Shown piece after piece: positions 1 through 7,315 of a stretch of DNA of 15,845 bases. The stretch's first letter is position 1; the number at the start of each line of letters is the position of its first letter. Both the position numbers and the translations under genes were made by a program. Source of the stretch: JAIBBG01 sp043748015 (GTDB lineage Bacteria > Bacteroidota > Bacteroidia > Flavobacteriales_D > Sanyastnellaceae); NCBI GenBank assembly GCA_043748015.1, contig JAYTOA010000075.1, forward strand, positions 1 through 15,845, in the 5' to 3' direction. Below the pieces are notes generated by a model. That model saw nothing but the letters and a program-made list of their open reading frames with translations, was not told the origin of the DNA and made no database searches.

Positions 1-434
1 CAGGAGTTGTGGATGAATCGCTTCTTGCATCATTGAATCAAATTTCTTTTTACCAAAAACCTTTTCCAAAATCACTCGGTAAAGAATTTTTCGATGCGGA
101 TATTTTTCCACTCATTCAAAATTCTTCGGCTTCAATAGAAAATATTTTGCGCACAATGGTTGAACATATCGCTTCGCAAATAAGCAATGTACTTTCCGCT
201 GACGATGAAAAAATGCTTGTGACAGGCGGCGGTGCTTTCAATTCATTTTTGATGAAAAGAATTTGCGCACTGTCAAATGCAGAAGTAATTATTCCTTCAC
301 CAGAAATTATTCAATTTAAAGAGGCTTTGATTTTTGCTTTTCTCGGATTGTTGCGCATACGCGAGGAGAACAATTGCCTGGCGTCTGTTACCGGCGCGGA
401 AAGAGATAGTTGTGGTGGTGCGGTTTATTTATAA
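1..434 (+). CDS. anmK: Anhydro-N-acetylmuramic acid kinase, C-terminal part (5' end outside window)
   Basis: The reading frame is open from the left edge (frame of base 3) to the TAA at 432-434, so the N-terminal part lies outside the window. AnmK phosphorylates and opens 1,6-anhydro-MurNAc released during peptidoglycan turnover, giving MurNAc-6-phosphate in the cytoplasm for recycling. The visible part holds the end of the ASKHA-fold kinase: the VTGGGAFNSFLM segment (GGG encoded at 225-233, the nucleotide-binding glycine turn), then FKEALIFAFLG and ENNCLASVTGA near the C terminus, a combination typical of Bacteroidota AnmK proteins. The family is usually about 350-400 residues, so roughly the last 40 percent is present. 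The GTG at 9 is an internal Val codon, not a start. Family assignment is from recognised motifs; exact substrate is inferred. Confidence 0.88.
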   Translation, partial: GVVDESLLASLNQISFYQKPFPKSLGKEFFDADIFPLIQNSSASIENILRTMVEHIASQISNVLSADDEKMLVTGGGAFNSFLMKRICALSNAEVIIPSPEIIQFKEALIFAFLGLLRIREENNCLASVTGAERDSCGGAVYL

Positions 435-441
435 CAGATGC

Positions 442-945
442 TTTCACGCAGATTTGCGGAGATTGAAAACCGGATTCCCGCAGAATTGAATAGTACAAAA
501 AAAAGATCGGCACTCTTATGCCTAAATCTGTGAAAATCTGCGTGAAAAAAATCCTCAAAATCCAAAAAAGCTACAAGGAAATTTTCTTCTATCATTCATT
601 AATTGTTTATCTCACGCAGATTTGCGGAGATTGAAAACCGGATTCACGCAGAAAAAAATGCGGCTTTTCACAGCATGGAAAAACACAAGAAAAAAATCCT
701 CTCTTTTCTGCCTAAATCCCCGAATATCTGCGTGAAAAAAAATCCAAAAAAGCCACAAGGAAATTTTCTTATATCATCCTTTTATTATTTATCTCACGCA
801 GATTTGCGGAGATTGAAAACCGGATTTCTGCAGAAATGTATACTACAAAAAAAAGATCGGCTCTCTTCTGCCTAAATCTACGAAAATCTGCGTGAAAAAA
901 ACTTGTTATTTCTGCTTAAATCTGTGAATATTTGCGTGAAAAAAA
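442..945. repeat. Array of three inverted-repeat units plus a solo half-unit
   Basis: This 514-base gap between anmK and the dehydrogenase gene is almost wholly repeats. Each unit starts with a left arm containing TCACGCAGATTTGCGGAGAT (from 444, 612 and 794) followed by tgaaaaccggatt, and ends with a right arm of the form AATCT..GAA.ATCTGCGTGA (525-545, 715-735, 875-895). The right arm is the imperfect reverse complement of the left; in unit 1 about 20 of 23 positions pair, across a 60-base spacer. Units 1 and 3 share their interior (acaaaaaaaagatcgg); unit 2 has a different interior. Units 1 and 2 share a tail (acaaggaaattttctt). Start-to-start spacing is 168 and 182 bases. A solo right arm lies at 919-939. 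A 90-codon open frame across 603-875 simply reads through the repeats. Function unknown; the design resembles a non-coding MITE or REP-like element. Confidence 0.85.
903..934 (+). promoter_or_regulatory. Possible promoter for the dehydrogenase gene, inside the solo repeat arm
   Basis: TTG at 903-905 and AATATTTG at 927-934, 21 bases apart, resemble the Bacteroidota TTTG / TAnnTTTG promoter (7 of 8 at the second box). The second box exists because this solo arm reads ATATTTGCG where the other right arms read ATCTGCG. The spacing is slightly long, so this is weak evidence. Confidence 0.25.
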
Positions 946-987
946 CGCGTGAAACAACCAATCCAATATGTCTCACGCAATGATTGC

Positions 988-2256
988 ATGAACAACGACT
1001 TAAATTCGCGCCCTTATCAACACTGTATGAAAGCCCTTCTGGAGAAATACGAAAACAAAAAAGCGGAAATCGTTTTTGAATGGAAAGACCAGCTCAGCGA
1101 TGCTGAGGGTTGGGTAGTGATCAATTCACTTCGCGGTGGCGCTGCGGGTGGCGGAACACGCATGCGCGTTGGTCTCGACAAGCGCGAAGTAGAATCTCTC
1201 GCTAAAACGATGGAAATCAAATTTACAGTGAGTGGTCCGCAGATCGGTGGTGCAAAAAGCGGAATCAATTTCGATCCCAGAGACAAAAGAAAACATGAAG
1301 TGCTTGAGAGATGGTATGCAGCAGTGACACCATTGCTCAAGCACTACTACGGAACAGGTGGCGATCTTAATGTAGATGAAATACACGAAGTAATTCCCAT
1401 CACAGAAGAGTGCGGCATCTGGCATCCGCAGGAAGGTGTGTTCAACGGTCACTTCGGGCCGACTGAAGCACAAAAGGTAAAACGCATTGGCAATCTTCGA
1501 CTGGGTGTTATCAAAGTGTTGGAAGACGAAAAATATTCACCCGATCTCACAAAGAAATTTCGCGTAGCGGATATGATCACCGGTTATGGTGTTGCTGAAT
1601 CCGTTCGTCATTATTACAACCTATGGGGCGGTAGTTTCGAAAACAAAAAAGTAATCGTTCAAGGTTGGGGAAATGTTGCGGCGGCGGCGGCATATTACTG
1701 CGCACAAGAAGGCGCGAAGATCGTCGGCATCATTGATCGCAGCGGTGGACTCATCAATGAAGAAGGATTCACTTTCGATGAAGTGAAAAAACTTTTTCTT
1801 GATAGACAAAATATGCAACTCACTGCTTCTTCTCTTTTGAGTTTTGACGAAGTGAACGCGAAAATCTGGGATTTGAAAGCAGATATTTTTCTCCCTTGTG
1901 CGTCTTCACGTTTAGTGACAGAAGATCAAATCAATCGCATGATCAAGGCGGGTGTAAAAGTGGTGAGCTGTGGCGCAAATGTTCCCTTCGCTGACACACA
2001 GATTTTCTATGGACCTATTGCTGAAAACGCGGATGAACATATGAGTGTAATACCCGACTTTATCGCCAATTGCGGTATGGCGCGCGTTTTTGCTTACCTG
2101 ATGAGCAATGGCGATGTGGATATGACAGACGCAGGAATTTTTTCCGATACCTCGCTGACTATCGGCCGTGCTTTGGAACTCGTTCATCAACAAAATAAAA
2201 ATAAAGAAGGCATTACTAAAACTGCCTTTGAAATTGCATTGAAAAAACTGGTGTAG
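988..2256 (+). CDS. Glu/Leu/Phe/Val-family NAD(P)-dependent amino acid dehydrogenase
   Basis: Cytoplasmic enzyme that reversibly deaminates an L-amino acid to the 2-oxo acid plus ammonium. From ATG 988 it is 422 residues, normal for the family. The N-terminal domain has two lysines 12 residues apart, Lys78 (EIKFTV) and Lys90 (GGAKSGINFDP), the same spacing as the substrate-binding and catalytic lysines of glutamate dehydrogenase, and Asp126 in TGGDLNVDE matches the catalytic aspartate. The Rossmann domain follows, with GWGNVAAAAA at 226-235 and Asp250 at the end of the second strand, which suggests NAD preference. The frame is open up to a GTG at 949, and ATG 1027 is a third possible start; 988 was chosen because 949 lies right against repeat DNA and the conserved domain begins near residue 14-20. 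Substrate (Glu, Leu, Val or Phe) cannot be decided by eye. nhaD follows 13 bases downstream, probably co-transcribed. Confidence 0.85.
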   Translation: MNNDLNSRPYQHCMKALLEKYENKKAEIVFEWKDQLSDAEGWVVINSLRGGAAGGGTRMRVGLDKREVESLAKTMEIKFTVSGPQIGGAKSGINFDPRDKRKHEVLERWYAAVTPLLKHYYGTGGDLNVDEIHEVIPITEECGIWHPQEGVFNGHFGPTEAQKVKRIGNLRLGVIKVLEDEKYSPDLTKKFRVADMITGYGVAESVRHYYNLWGGSFENKKVIVQGWGNVAAAAAYYCAQEGAKIVGIIDRSGGLINEEGFTFDEVKKLFLDRQNMQLTASSLLSFDEVNAKIWDLKADIFLPCASSRLVTEDQINRMIKAGVKVVSCGANVPFADTQIFYGPIAENADEHMSVIPDFIANCGMARVFAYLMSNGDVDMTDAGIFSDTSLTIGRALELVHQQNKNKEGITKTAFEIALKKLV

Positions 2257-2269
2257 TCACTTTTGAATC

Positions 2270-3655
2270 ATGGAAATAGCCATCCTTCTCGTATTCATAC
2301 TTGGTTATGTGGCCATTGCCGGAGAACACGTTATCAAAATCGATAAGGCTGCCACAGCACTTCTTACAGGTGTTTTATGCTGGGTGCTTTACTTTGTAGG
2401 TACACATATCGCTCCCGAAAATCTCCAATCTTATTACGACGCATACTCAACATTTGCCGCGAGTACGAATCAACCAAATGCCAACATTCATGATTTTCTC
2501 GATCATCGATTGATGCACCACTTGCAGGAAATTTCCGGAATTTTACTCTTCCTGATGGGTGCCATGACTATCGTTGAACTCATCGATGCGCATGAAGGAT
2601 TTCGCGTTATTACTGATAGAATAAAATCCACCAATCAAGTAAGATTGTTGTGGATTATCAGTTTGCTTTCGTTCTTTCTTTCTGCTGCTCTTGACAACCT
2701 CACCACTTCCATTGTAATGATCAGCTTGAGTAGAAAACTCATCGCTGATCAAAAAACGAGATGGTTTTTCGGTGGCATCATCATTATTGCTGCGAATGCA
2801 GGCGGCGCATGGTCGCCAATTGGTGATGTCACCACCACCATGCTGTGGATTGGGAGGCACATCACCACAATGCCTGTAATTACAGAAATTTTCCTCTGCA
2901 GTTTATTCAGTCTTCTCATTCCGCTCACCATTCTTTCTTTCGTCCTAAAAGGTGAAGTTGCCAGACCAACCGCCCGAGAATCAGACGACACAGTACTTTC
3001 CATCCGGGAACGCAATACGATTTTCATTCTTGGTGTTGGCGCACTTCTGCTTGTGCCTCTTTTCAAAACAGTAACACACCTTCCTCCTTTCATGGGAATG
3101 ATGTTCTCACTGGGAATTGTGTGGTTTGCCATTGAGCTTATTCACGGCAAAAAAATCATGAAGGAAAAATCACGATTCAGTGCTTTACAAGCTTTGCGGA
3201 AAATTGACATGCCTTCTGTTTTGTTTTTCCTTGGAATTCTCTTAGCGGTTGCGGCCGTTGGTGAGGTCGGACATTTGATCACGCTATCAGGTTGGCTTCA
3301 TGACCATCTCCACAACATGTATGCTATCAACATTGCTATTGGCCTATTGTCATCCATTATCGATAACGTTCCACTGGTGGCAGCAACAATGGGGATGTAT
3401 GATATTACTCCAACGTTGACTGGAGATCCATGGAGTGATCTCTTTGTACAGGACGGACCCTTCTGGCATTTCCTTGCCTATACAGCCGGCACGGGTGGCA
3501 GTATTCTCATCATAGGTAGCGCAGCGGGTGTGGCTGTCATGGGTATCGAAAAAATCGACTTCATGTGGTACGTGAAAAAAATTACACCATGGGCTTTGAT
3601 TGGATATTTCGGCGGATGCCTGGTTTATATTATTGAGATGGTGTTGCTGAAGTAA
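2270..3655 (+). CDS. nhaD: NhaD-type Na+/H+ antiporter
   Basis: Inner-membrane protein of 461 residues that expels Na+ (or Li+) in exchange for protons, in the ion transporter superfamily that also contains ArsB-like permeases. About a dozen hydrophobic segments are visible. Polar membrane motifs typical of NhaD are present: LDNLTTSIV from 141, AANAGGAWSPIGDVTTTMLW at 174-193, IIDNVPLVA at 363-371 and GTGGSILIIGSAAG at 407-420. The two D-N motifs (142-143 and 365-366) sit in the two symmetry-related halves, as expected for an inverted-repeat transporter. ATG 2270 follows the dehydrogenase stop by 13 bases, suggesting one transcript. No Shine-Dalgarno is seen. The family call is firm; ion selectivity is inferred from the family. 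Confidence 0.9.
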   Translation: MEIAILLVFILGYVAIAGEHVIKIDKAATALLTGVLCWVLYFVGTHIAPENLQSYYDAYSTFAASTNQPNANIHDFLDHRLMHHLQEISGILLFLMGAMTIVELIDAHEGFRVITDRIKSTNQVRLLWIISLLSFFLSAALDNLTTSIVMISLSRKLIADQKTRWFFGGIIIIAANAGGAWSPIGDVTTTMLWIGRHITTMPVITEIFLCSLFSLLIPLTILSFVLKGEVARPTARESDDTVLSIRERNTIFILGVGALLLVPLFKTVTHLPPFMGMMFSLGIVWFAIELIHGKKIMKEKSRFSALQALRKIDMPSVLFFLGILLAVAAVGEVGHLITLSGWLHDHLHNMYAINIAIGLLSSIIDNVPLVAATMGMYDITPTLTGDPWSDLFVQDGPFWHFLAYTAGTGGSILIIGSAAGVAVMGIEKIDFMWYVKKITPWALIGYFGGCLVYIIEMVLLK

Positions 3656-3687
3656 TAACGCCAAATTTTCAATTCACTCTTAATGTC

Positions 3688-3712
3688 GATAGCGCTATAA
3701 TCATTCGCTATC
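3688..3712. repeat. 7-bp inverted repeat between nhaD and exbB
   Basis: GATAGCG (3688-3694) and CGCTATC (3706-3712) pair perfectly around an 11-base AT-rich loop. It lies 32 bases past the nhaD stop. No T-run follows, so it is a poor intrinsic terminator; it could be an mRNA-end hairpin or an operator. Function not determined. Confidence 0.4.
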
Positions 3713-3786
3713 AACACCCCTTCCTAAATAAGTTTTGACTCTCTACGAGTCAGGCATACAATTCAGGTGCAACATTCGCGTTCGAC

Positions 3787-3815
3787 TTTGCGGAAAATCT
3801 GCAACGTTGTATTTG
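3787..3815 (+). promoter_or_regulatory. Candidate Bacteroidota-type promoter for exbB-exbD-tonB
   Basis: TTTG at 3787-3790 and TGTATTTG at 3808-3815 (7 of 8 matches to TAnnTTTG) are separated by 17 bases, slightly short of the usual spacing of about 19-20. Transcription would begin near 3822, ahead of ATG 3849. The 193-base gap after nhaD fits a new transcription unit starting here. Confidence 0.35.
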
Positions 3816-3848
3816 CTCACCATTTCTGTAACAACTTTTTTTGAAATC

Positions 3849-4562
3849 ATGGATATTCTTATTTTTCTTCAGCAAAATGTAGCTGTAGCCGTGCAAGATG
3901 CTGCCAACACCATCAACCCACCTGCCATTCACGCGCCGGTTGGTCACTTCAACATCATGGATCAACTCATCAAAGGTTGGTACATTTATGCGCCGCAGCT
4001 CATCATGAGTATCATTGCTGTTTATGTGATTATCGAACGCACATTGACTGTGAATCGCGCTGATAAAGAAGAGGCGAACTTCATGGTGAAGATCAAAGAA
4101 TATGTGAGCCAGGGAAAACTCGATAGCGCGAAAAATCTTTGCAGCACTTCACAAACGCCGGTTGCGCGCATGATTGAAAAAGGTATCAGCCGTATTGGTA
4201 AACCACTCGATGATATCAAGAAAGCCATTGAGAATGTTGGTAAGCTGGAGACTGCCAAACTCGATCGCAACGTGAGCATCCTCGCAACAATTTCAGGTAT
4301 CGCTCCGGTATTTGGATTCCTTGGAACTGTATTCGGTGTAATCATCATCTTCCGTGACATCGCTGAAGCGGGAAGTCTTCAAATCGGAACTGTATCGGAA
4401 GGTCTTTACCTCAAGATGATCTCATCTGCTGTCGGACTGATCGTCTTCATCATCGCATATGTTGGTTACAATACTTTAGTAACCCGCGTAAATAAAGTGG
4501 TGAACAAGATGGAAGCACACGCGGTAGAATTCATGGACATTCTGGAACAACCAACGAACTAA
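3849..4562 (+). CDS. exbB: ExbB/TolQ/MotA-family proton channel subunit
   Basis: Inner-membrane subunit that, with ExbD, uses the proton gradient to drive TonB. The product is 237 residues with three membrane segments near 47-63, 143-168 and 184-212 and a cytoplasmic domain between the first two, the standard ExbB topology. The second segment holds the family GxxPxFGFLGTVFG motif (150-163) and the third begins with SEGLYLKMISSAVGL, where the Glu matches the conserved membrane glutamate region. The frame is open upstream to 3735, but those 38 residues look non-membrane and non-family, and ATG 3849 gives the expected short N terminus. There are four bases between its stop and the exbD start, so the three genes exbB-exbD-tonB form one operon. 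TolQ is an alternative name, but the following TonB-like gene favours ExbB. Confidence 0.9.
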   Translation: MDILIFLQQNVAVAVQDAANTINPPAIHAPVGHFNIMDQLIKGWYIYAPQLIMSIIAVYVIIERTLTVNRADKEEANFMVKIKEYVSQGKLDSAKNLCSTSQTPVARMIEKGISRIGKPLDDIKKAIENVGKLETAKLDRNVSILATISGIAPVFGFLGTVFGVIIIFRDIAEAGSLQIGTVSEGLYLKMISSAVGLIVFIIAYVGYNTLVTRVNKVVNKMEAHAVEFMDILEQPTN

Positions 4563-4566
4563 GTAC

Positions 4567-4962
4567 ATGGATTTCGGACGAAGAAATAAAATACACGTTG
4601 AAGGTGCGATGTCGGCATTGTCTGATATCATCTTCATGCTCCTGATCTTCTTCATCATCGCCAGTACGCTTGCGGTGAATGGAGAACAGGTAAACCTGCC
4701 AAAGACATCTACCGGTCAGCCCACGCAATCCACCGTGACAGTTACAATCACAAAAGATTTGCGCTACCTGGTGAACTCAGATGAAGTAACCAAAGAAGAA
4801 GTGGAGCAAAGGCTCAAAGGCATGTTGAATGAGAGTGCAGATAAAAAAGTTGTGTTAAATATTGACAGGGATGTACCAACCGGTGAAACAATTGAGTTGT
4901 TCGCTGTACTGAAGGAAAATGGATGGCAACCATTCATTGCAACAAAACCCAAAGAACAATAG
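4567..4962 (+). CDS. exbD: ExbD/TolR-family biopolymer transporter
   Basis: Partner of ExbB: a single-span inner-membrane protein of 131 residues whose periplasmic domain contacts TonB. A short cytoplasmic N terminus (FGRRNKIHVEGAMSALSD) leads into one membrane helix at about 18-36. Asp20, in SALSDIIFMLLIFFIIAS, is the conserved protonatable aspartate of the family. The periplasmic domain (about 45-126) contains the usual alternating strands, with KVVLNIDRDVPTGETIELF. Start ATG 4567 is four bases after the exbB stop, and its stop is two bases before the tonB start, implying translational coupling. Only one exbD is present, whereas some Bacteroidota operons carry two. Confidence 0.9.
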   Translation: MDFGRRNKIHVEGAMSALSDIIFMLLIFFIIASTLAVNGEQVNLPKTSTGQPTQSTVTVTITKDLRYLVNSDEVTKEEVEQRLKGMLNESADKKVVLNIDRDVPTGETIELFAVLKENGWQPFIATKPKEQ

Positions 4963-4964
4963 TC

Positions 4965-5849
4965 ATGAACGCAACTTATCCCAATGACAGAAGGTGGTCC
5001 CTGACGGGAACCCTTCTCCTTCACGTTACTATAATCGCCCTGCTTTTTCTTGTAAAATGTGGCGGTGGCGGTGGTGGCAATGGCGGATTGGGATACACCG
5101 GATTGATGTCTATGGACGTTGCGGGATTCGGAAACAATGTAGATGGATGGGGCGATGCTCCGGAGGAGGCGCCCGCTGAAACACAAACACCACAACCGGT
5201 GATAGCGCAGGACTCTCAAGCCATAACGGACAACAATGCTTCCGAAGAATCACCTGTGGTAAGCAATAAGCCCAATGAGAAACCCATCGTGAAGCCGAAG
5301 GACTCCACTATTAAACCTAAGGATGTAGTGAAGCCGAAAGAAGAAGAAAAGCCAAAGGTGTCAGGCGGATTGAACAATGCGCTTGGACAGATCAGCAAAG
5401 GTGGCAGCGGCAACACTACGGGCGGCGGACAACAGGGAACACAAGATGGATCGATAGATGGCAAGGGTGTGCTTGGCGGTGGCGGTAGTCAGGGAACCGG
5501 TGGTGGACAAGGTGGCGGAAACGGCACAGGTACAGGTCCGGGCAATGGTCCGGGATCAGGTGCAGGAAGTGGAGGAATGAATTCCAACTATACACTTATA
5601 GGAAGATCTATGGATCGCAAGCCGTCTATCAGTGAAACAGCGCCCGATGAAGGTGTGGTGGTAGTCGACATCTGGGTGGATCAAAATGGAAACGTTACAA
5701 AGGCAGTTGCCAATCCGGCTAAATCAACTTCCAGCAATGGTCAGTTGTATAAGCTCGCTGAGAAAGCCGCGAAGAATGCTAAATTCAGCACGAGTACTTC
5801 AGGTGGCGAACAAAAAGGAACGATTACGATTACGTTCAAGCTCAAATAA
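4965..5849 (+). CDS. TonB-like energy transducer with glycine-rich linker
   Basis: Predicted to link the ExbB/ExbD motor to TonB-dependent outer-membrane receptors. It has 294 residues. A membrane anchor at about 12-31 carries Thr16 and His20, a TxxxH arrangement like the SxxxH of TonB anchors. KCGGGGGGNGG follows at once, then an acidic/Thr/Pro stretch (60-100), a KP-rich block (102-131, KPKDSTIKPKDVVKPKEEEK), a very Gly-rich linker (145-204) and a C-terminal domain (about 207-294) with VVVVDIWVDQNGNVTKA and a final TITITFKLK strand, as in TonB C-terminal domains. The start at 4965 is two bases after the exbD stop; the open frame to 4923 overlaps exbD and was not used. What is odd is that glycine replaces proline as the main linker residue. 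An adventurous-gliding or TolA-like partner is possible instead of classical TonB. Confidence 0.8.
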   Translation: MNATYPNDRRWSLTGTLLLHVTIIALLFLVKCGGGGGGNGGLGYTGLMSMDVAGFGNNVDGWGDAPEEAPAETQTPQPVIAQDSQAITDNNASEESPVVSNKPNEKPIVKPKDSTIKPKDVVKPKEEEKPKVSGGLNNALGQISKGGSGNTTGGGQQGTQDGSIDGKGVLGGGGSQGTGGGQGGGNGTGTGPGNGPGSGAGSGGMNSNYTLIGRSMDRKPSISETAPDEGVVVVDIWVDQNGNVTKAVANPAKSTSSNGQLYKLAEKAAKNAKFSTSTSGGEQKGTITITFKLK

Positions 5850-5872
5850 AGAGCCTTGTATCAACGCATACG

Positions 5873-5920
5873 AAGGAGAATGAGAAAGAGCAGTATGGCT
5901 GAATCTCGTTCTCCTTTTTT
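5873..5920 (+). terminator. Intrinsic terminator after tonB
   Basis: AAGGAGAATGAGA (5873-5885) pairs with TCTCGTTCTCCTT (5904-5916) as a 13-bp stem with one G-T wobble, around an 18-base loop. A T-run (5915-5920, then gtttt) follows. It lies 24 bases after the tonB stop and closes the exbB-exbD-tonB unit. It is the clearest terminator in the window. Confidence 0.88.
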
Positions 5921-6159
5921 GTTTTGGTATGAATTGGAAAGAGCATATCGAAGCGCGGAATTAAATGTATTCGGCGCAAAATATTTTCCGCGTGTTTAAA
6001 GGGAAATTGAAAATAGATTTCTTTTTCTTATGGAATTTCGAAGTCTGCGGCATCTTTACTAAAGGATTCTAATACTAAAACAGATTTCATCGACGCCTAA
6101 ATCTTTTGACCATTATACACTACTCAAACAAAAATTGCAATTTTTCACGTAGACAAACT
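5921..6159. other. Non-coding spacer upstream of the T9SS cargo gene
   Basis: With the terminator, this makes a 310-base gap without a gene. It is AT-rich. The only structure I see is an 18-base imperfect palindrome at 5974-5991 (GCGcAAAATATTTTcCGC), a candidate protein-binding site. No convincing TTG/TAnnTTTG promoter pair was found before ATG 6160, although the cargo gene must have one here, since a terminator lies between it and tonB. Confidence 0.4.
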
Positions 6160-7269
6160 ATGCGCAAGACATTACGTTACGCTTGGAGCAAGGCGACTGT
6201 CATTGTGTTTGCGGCTCTCGTTTTTTGCTTGACATTGACAGATTCAAAAGCGCAATTCTCAAATTTTATTGATGTGCCTCCTTGTGCAGTAGGTCAAGGT
6301 CCACAAACAGGCAAGTTGATATTGATTGTTCCACCTGGCACAACCGGTGGTGTTGCTCCATATACTTATAGTATAAACTCAGGTCAAACTTTCGATTACA
6401 TCGACAATTGTTTTGTGGATTTATCTTCGGGATCATATACTGTAACTACTACTGACAACGCCAGCACAGCAGTTTCCGTTGATGCCACGGTAGGAGCCGC
6501 ATTACCACAGATAGTTGTAACGGCGAATGTGACCGTAGCGCCAACTTGTACAACGAATATTGCAACCGCATGCGCTTCGGCGGTTGGAGGAACCGGATCG
6601 TTTACCTTCTTATGGTTTTTGAATGGTACACAAGTGGCAACAGGCCCCTGCCCTTCCAACCTCGCTCCCGGTAATTATATAGTAGCAGCCCAAGAAAATG
6701 GCTGCTCGTGCGCGACTTCAACGAATCTGTTGATTGAAACTCCCACGCTCATTGCGACAGGTTCCACCATTGACTCCGAATACCCTGCGCCCAATTGCAA
6801 TGGCAGCGTTACCTTACCCCTGACAAATGGCACCGCGCCTTATGCTGTTCACTGGACTATGGGCGGCTTGCAGGATGTGACTTCAAGCAACAACATTATC
6901 ACCTTCAATGGAGTTTGCCCCGGTTCTTATCAGGCCATTATTACTGATAGTAATGGATGCGCAGGAACACTCAACACGCCGGCCGTGGTGAGCCTCCTGG
7001 GTACGAATATTGTTGCCGGTGGTGAAGGAATGCAGAGCAGTGTTTCACTCTGGCCCAACCCATTTCGCAACGAACTTAAATATGCGCTGCCGCCAACTGC
7101 AAAACGGATATTCATCACCGACACGCGCGGGCGCATTGTCCACGAACAAAAAGTGTTTTTCCCTAATGGTCAGTTTGATTTTTCTTTCCTAGGTGAAGGC
7201 ATTTACTTGTTCAATACGGAGCTGGAGAATGGCGAGGTGATGGGTAGTAAGTTGGTGAAGGTGGAGTGA
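6160..7269 (+). CDS. Secreted protein with SprB-like repeats and T9SS type A sorting domain
   Basis: A 369-residue exported protein. Residues 1-31 form a signal peptide (MRKTLR, hydrophobic core, TDSKA before Gln32). Three divergent SprB-type repeats follow at about 64-100, 140-180 and 222-267, each with an aromatic APYxY / GSFTF / APYAV start and a PGxYxxxxxDxxGC-like end; five or more Cys occur in this part. Residues 295-369 match the type A T9SS C-terminal domain: WPNPF (298-302), ITDTRGRIVHEQ, GEGIYLF, and a final Lys-rich GSKLVKVE. Such domains direct passage through the type IX outer-membrane channel, followed by removal and often surface anchoring. The start ATG 6160 was chosen because it begins the signal peptide. 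No catalytic domain is visible, so adhesin or surface structural protein is the best guess. It stands alone, between a terminator and a repeat-rich spacer. Confidence 0.83.
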   Translation: MRKTLRYAWSKATVIVFAALVFCLTLTDSKAQFSNFIDVPPCAVGQGPQTGKLILIVPPGTTGGVAPYTYSINSGQTFDYIDNCFVDLSSGSYTVTTTDNASTAVSVDATVGAALPQIVVTANVTVAPTCTTNIATACASAVGGTGSFTFLWFLNGTQVATGPCPSNLAPGNYIVAAQENGCSCATSTNLLIETPTLIATGSTIDSEYPAPNCNGSVTLPLTNGTAPYAVHWTMGGLQDVTSSNNIITFNGVCPGSYQAIITDSNGCAGTLNTPAVVSLLGTNIVAGGEGMQSSVSLWPNPFRNELKYALPPTAKRIFITDTRGRIVHEQKVFFPNGQFDFSFLGEGIYLFNTELENGEVMGSKLVKVE

Positions 7270-7276
7270 GGAGTTT

Positions 7277-7315
7277 GGTTATTGGGTTATTGGTTATTGG
7301 GTTATTGAGTTATTG
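7277..7315. repeat. Short tandem repeat, five units of 7-8 bases (ggttattg)
   Basis: Five consecutive units GGTTATTG, GGTTATTG, GTTATTG, GGTTATTG, AGTTATTG begin eight bases after the T9SS gene stop. Because units are 7 or 8 bases long, the run would shift frame if translated; it is non-coding. Possible cause is replication slippage. An 86-codon open frame starting at 7266 runs over it and is not credible. Confidence 0.75.

Noticed and set aside
603..875. 90-codon open frame in the repeat array
   Set aside because: It starts and ends inside repeat units and its sequence is just the translated repeat; the other units do not keep the frame open.
442..945. CRISPR array
   Set aside because: Units are about 170-180 bases with paired inverted arms, and there are no 25-40 base repeats with equal unique spacers and no cas genes.
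949..987. GTG 949 as the start of the dehydrogenase
   Set aside because: It directly abuts the solo repeat and adds 13 residues outside the conserved domain; ATG 988 is more plausible, though not proven.
3688..3712. Intrinsic terminator for nhaD
   Set aside because: The stem is only 7 bp and no T-run follows it.
3735..3848. 38-residue N-terminal extension of ExbB
   Set aside because: It is not hydrophobic in the expected way, overlaps the candidate promoter, and ATG 3849 gives the normal family length.
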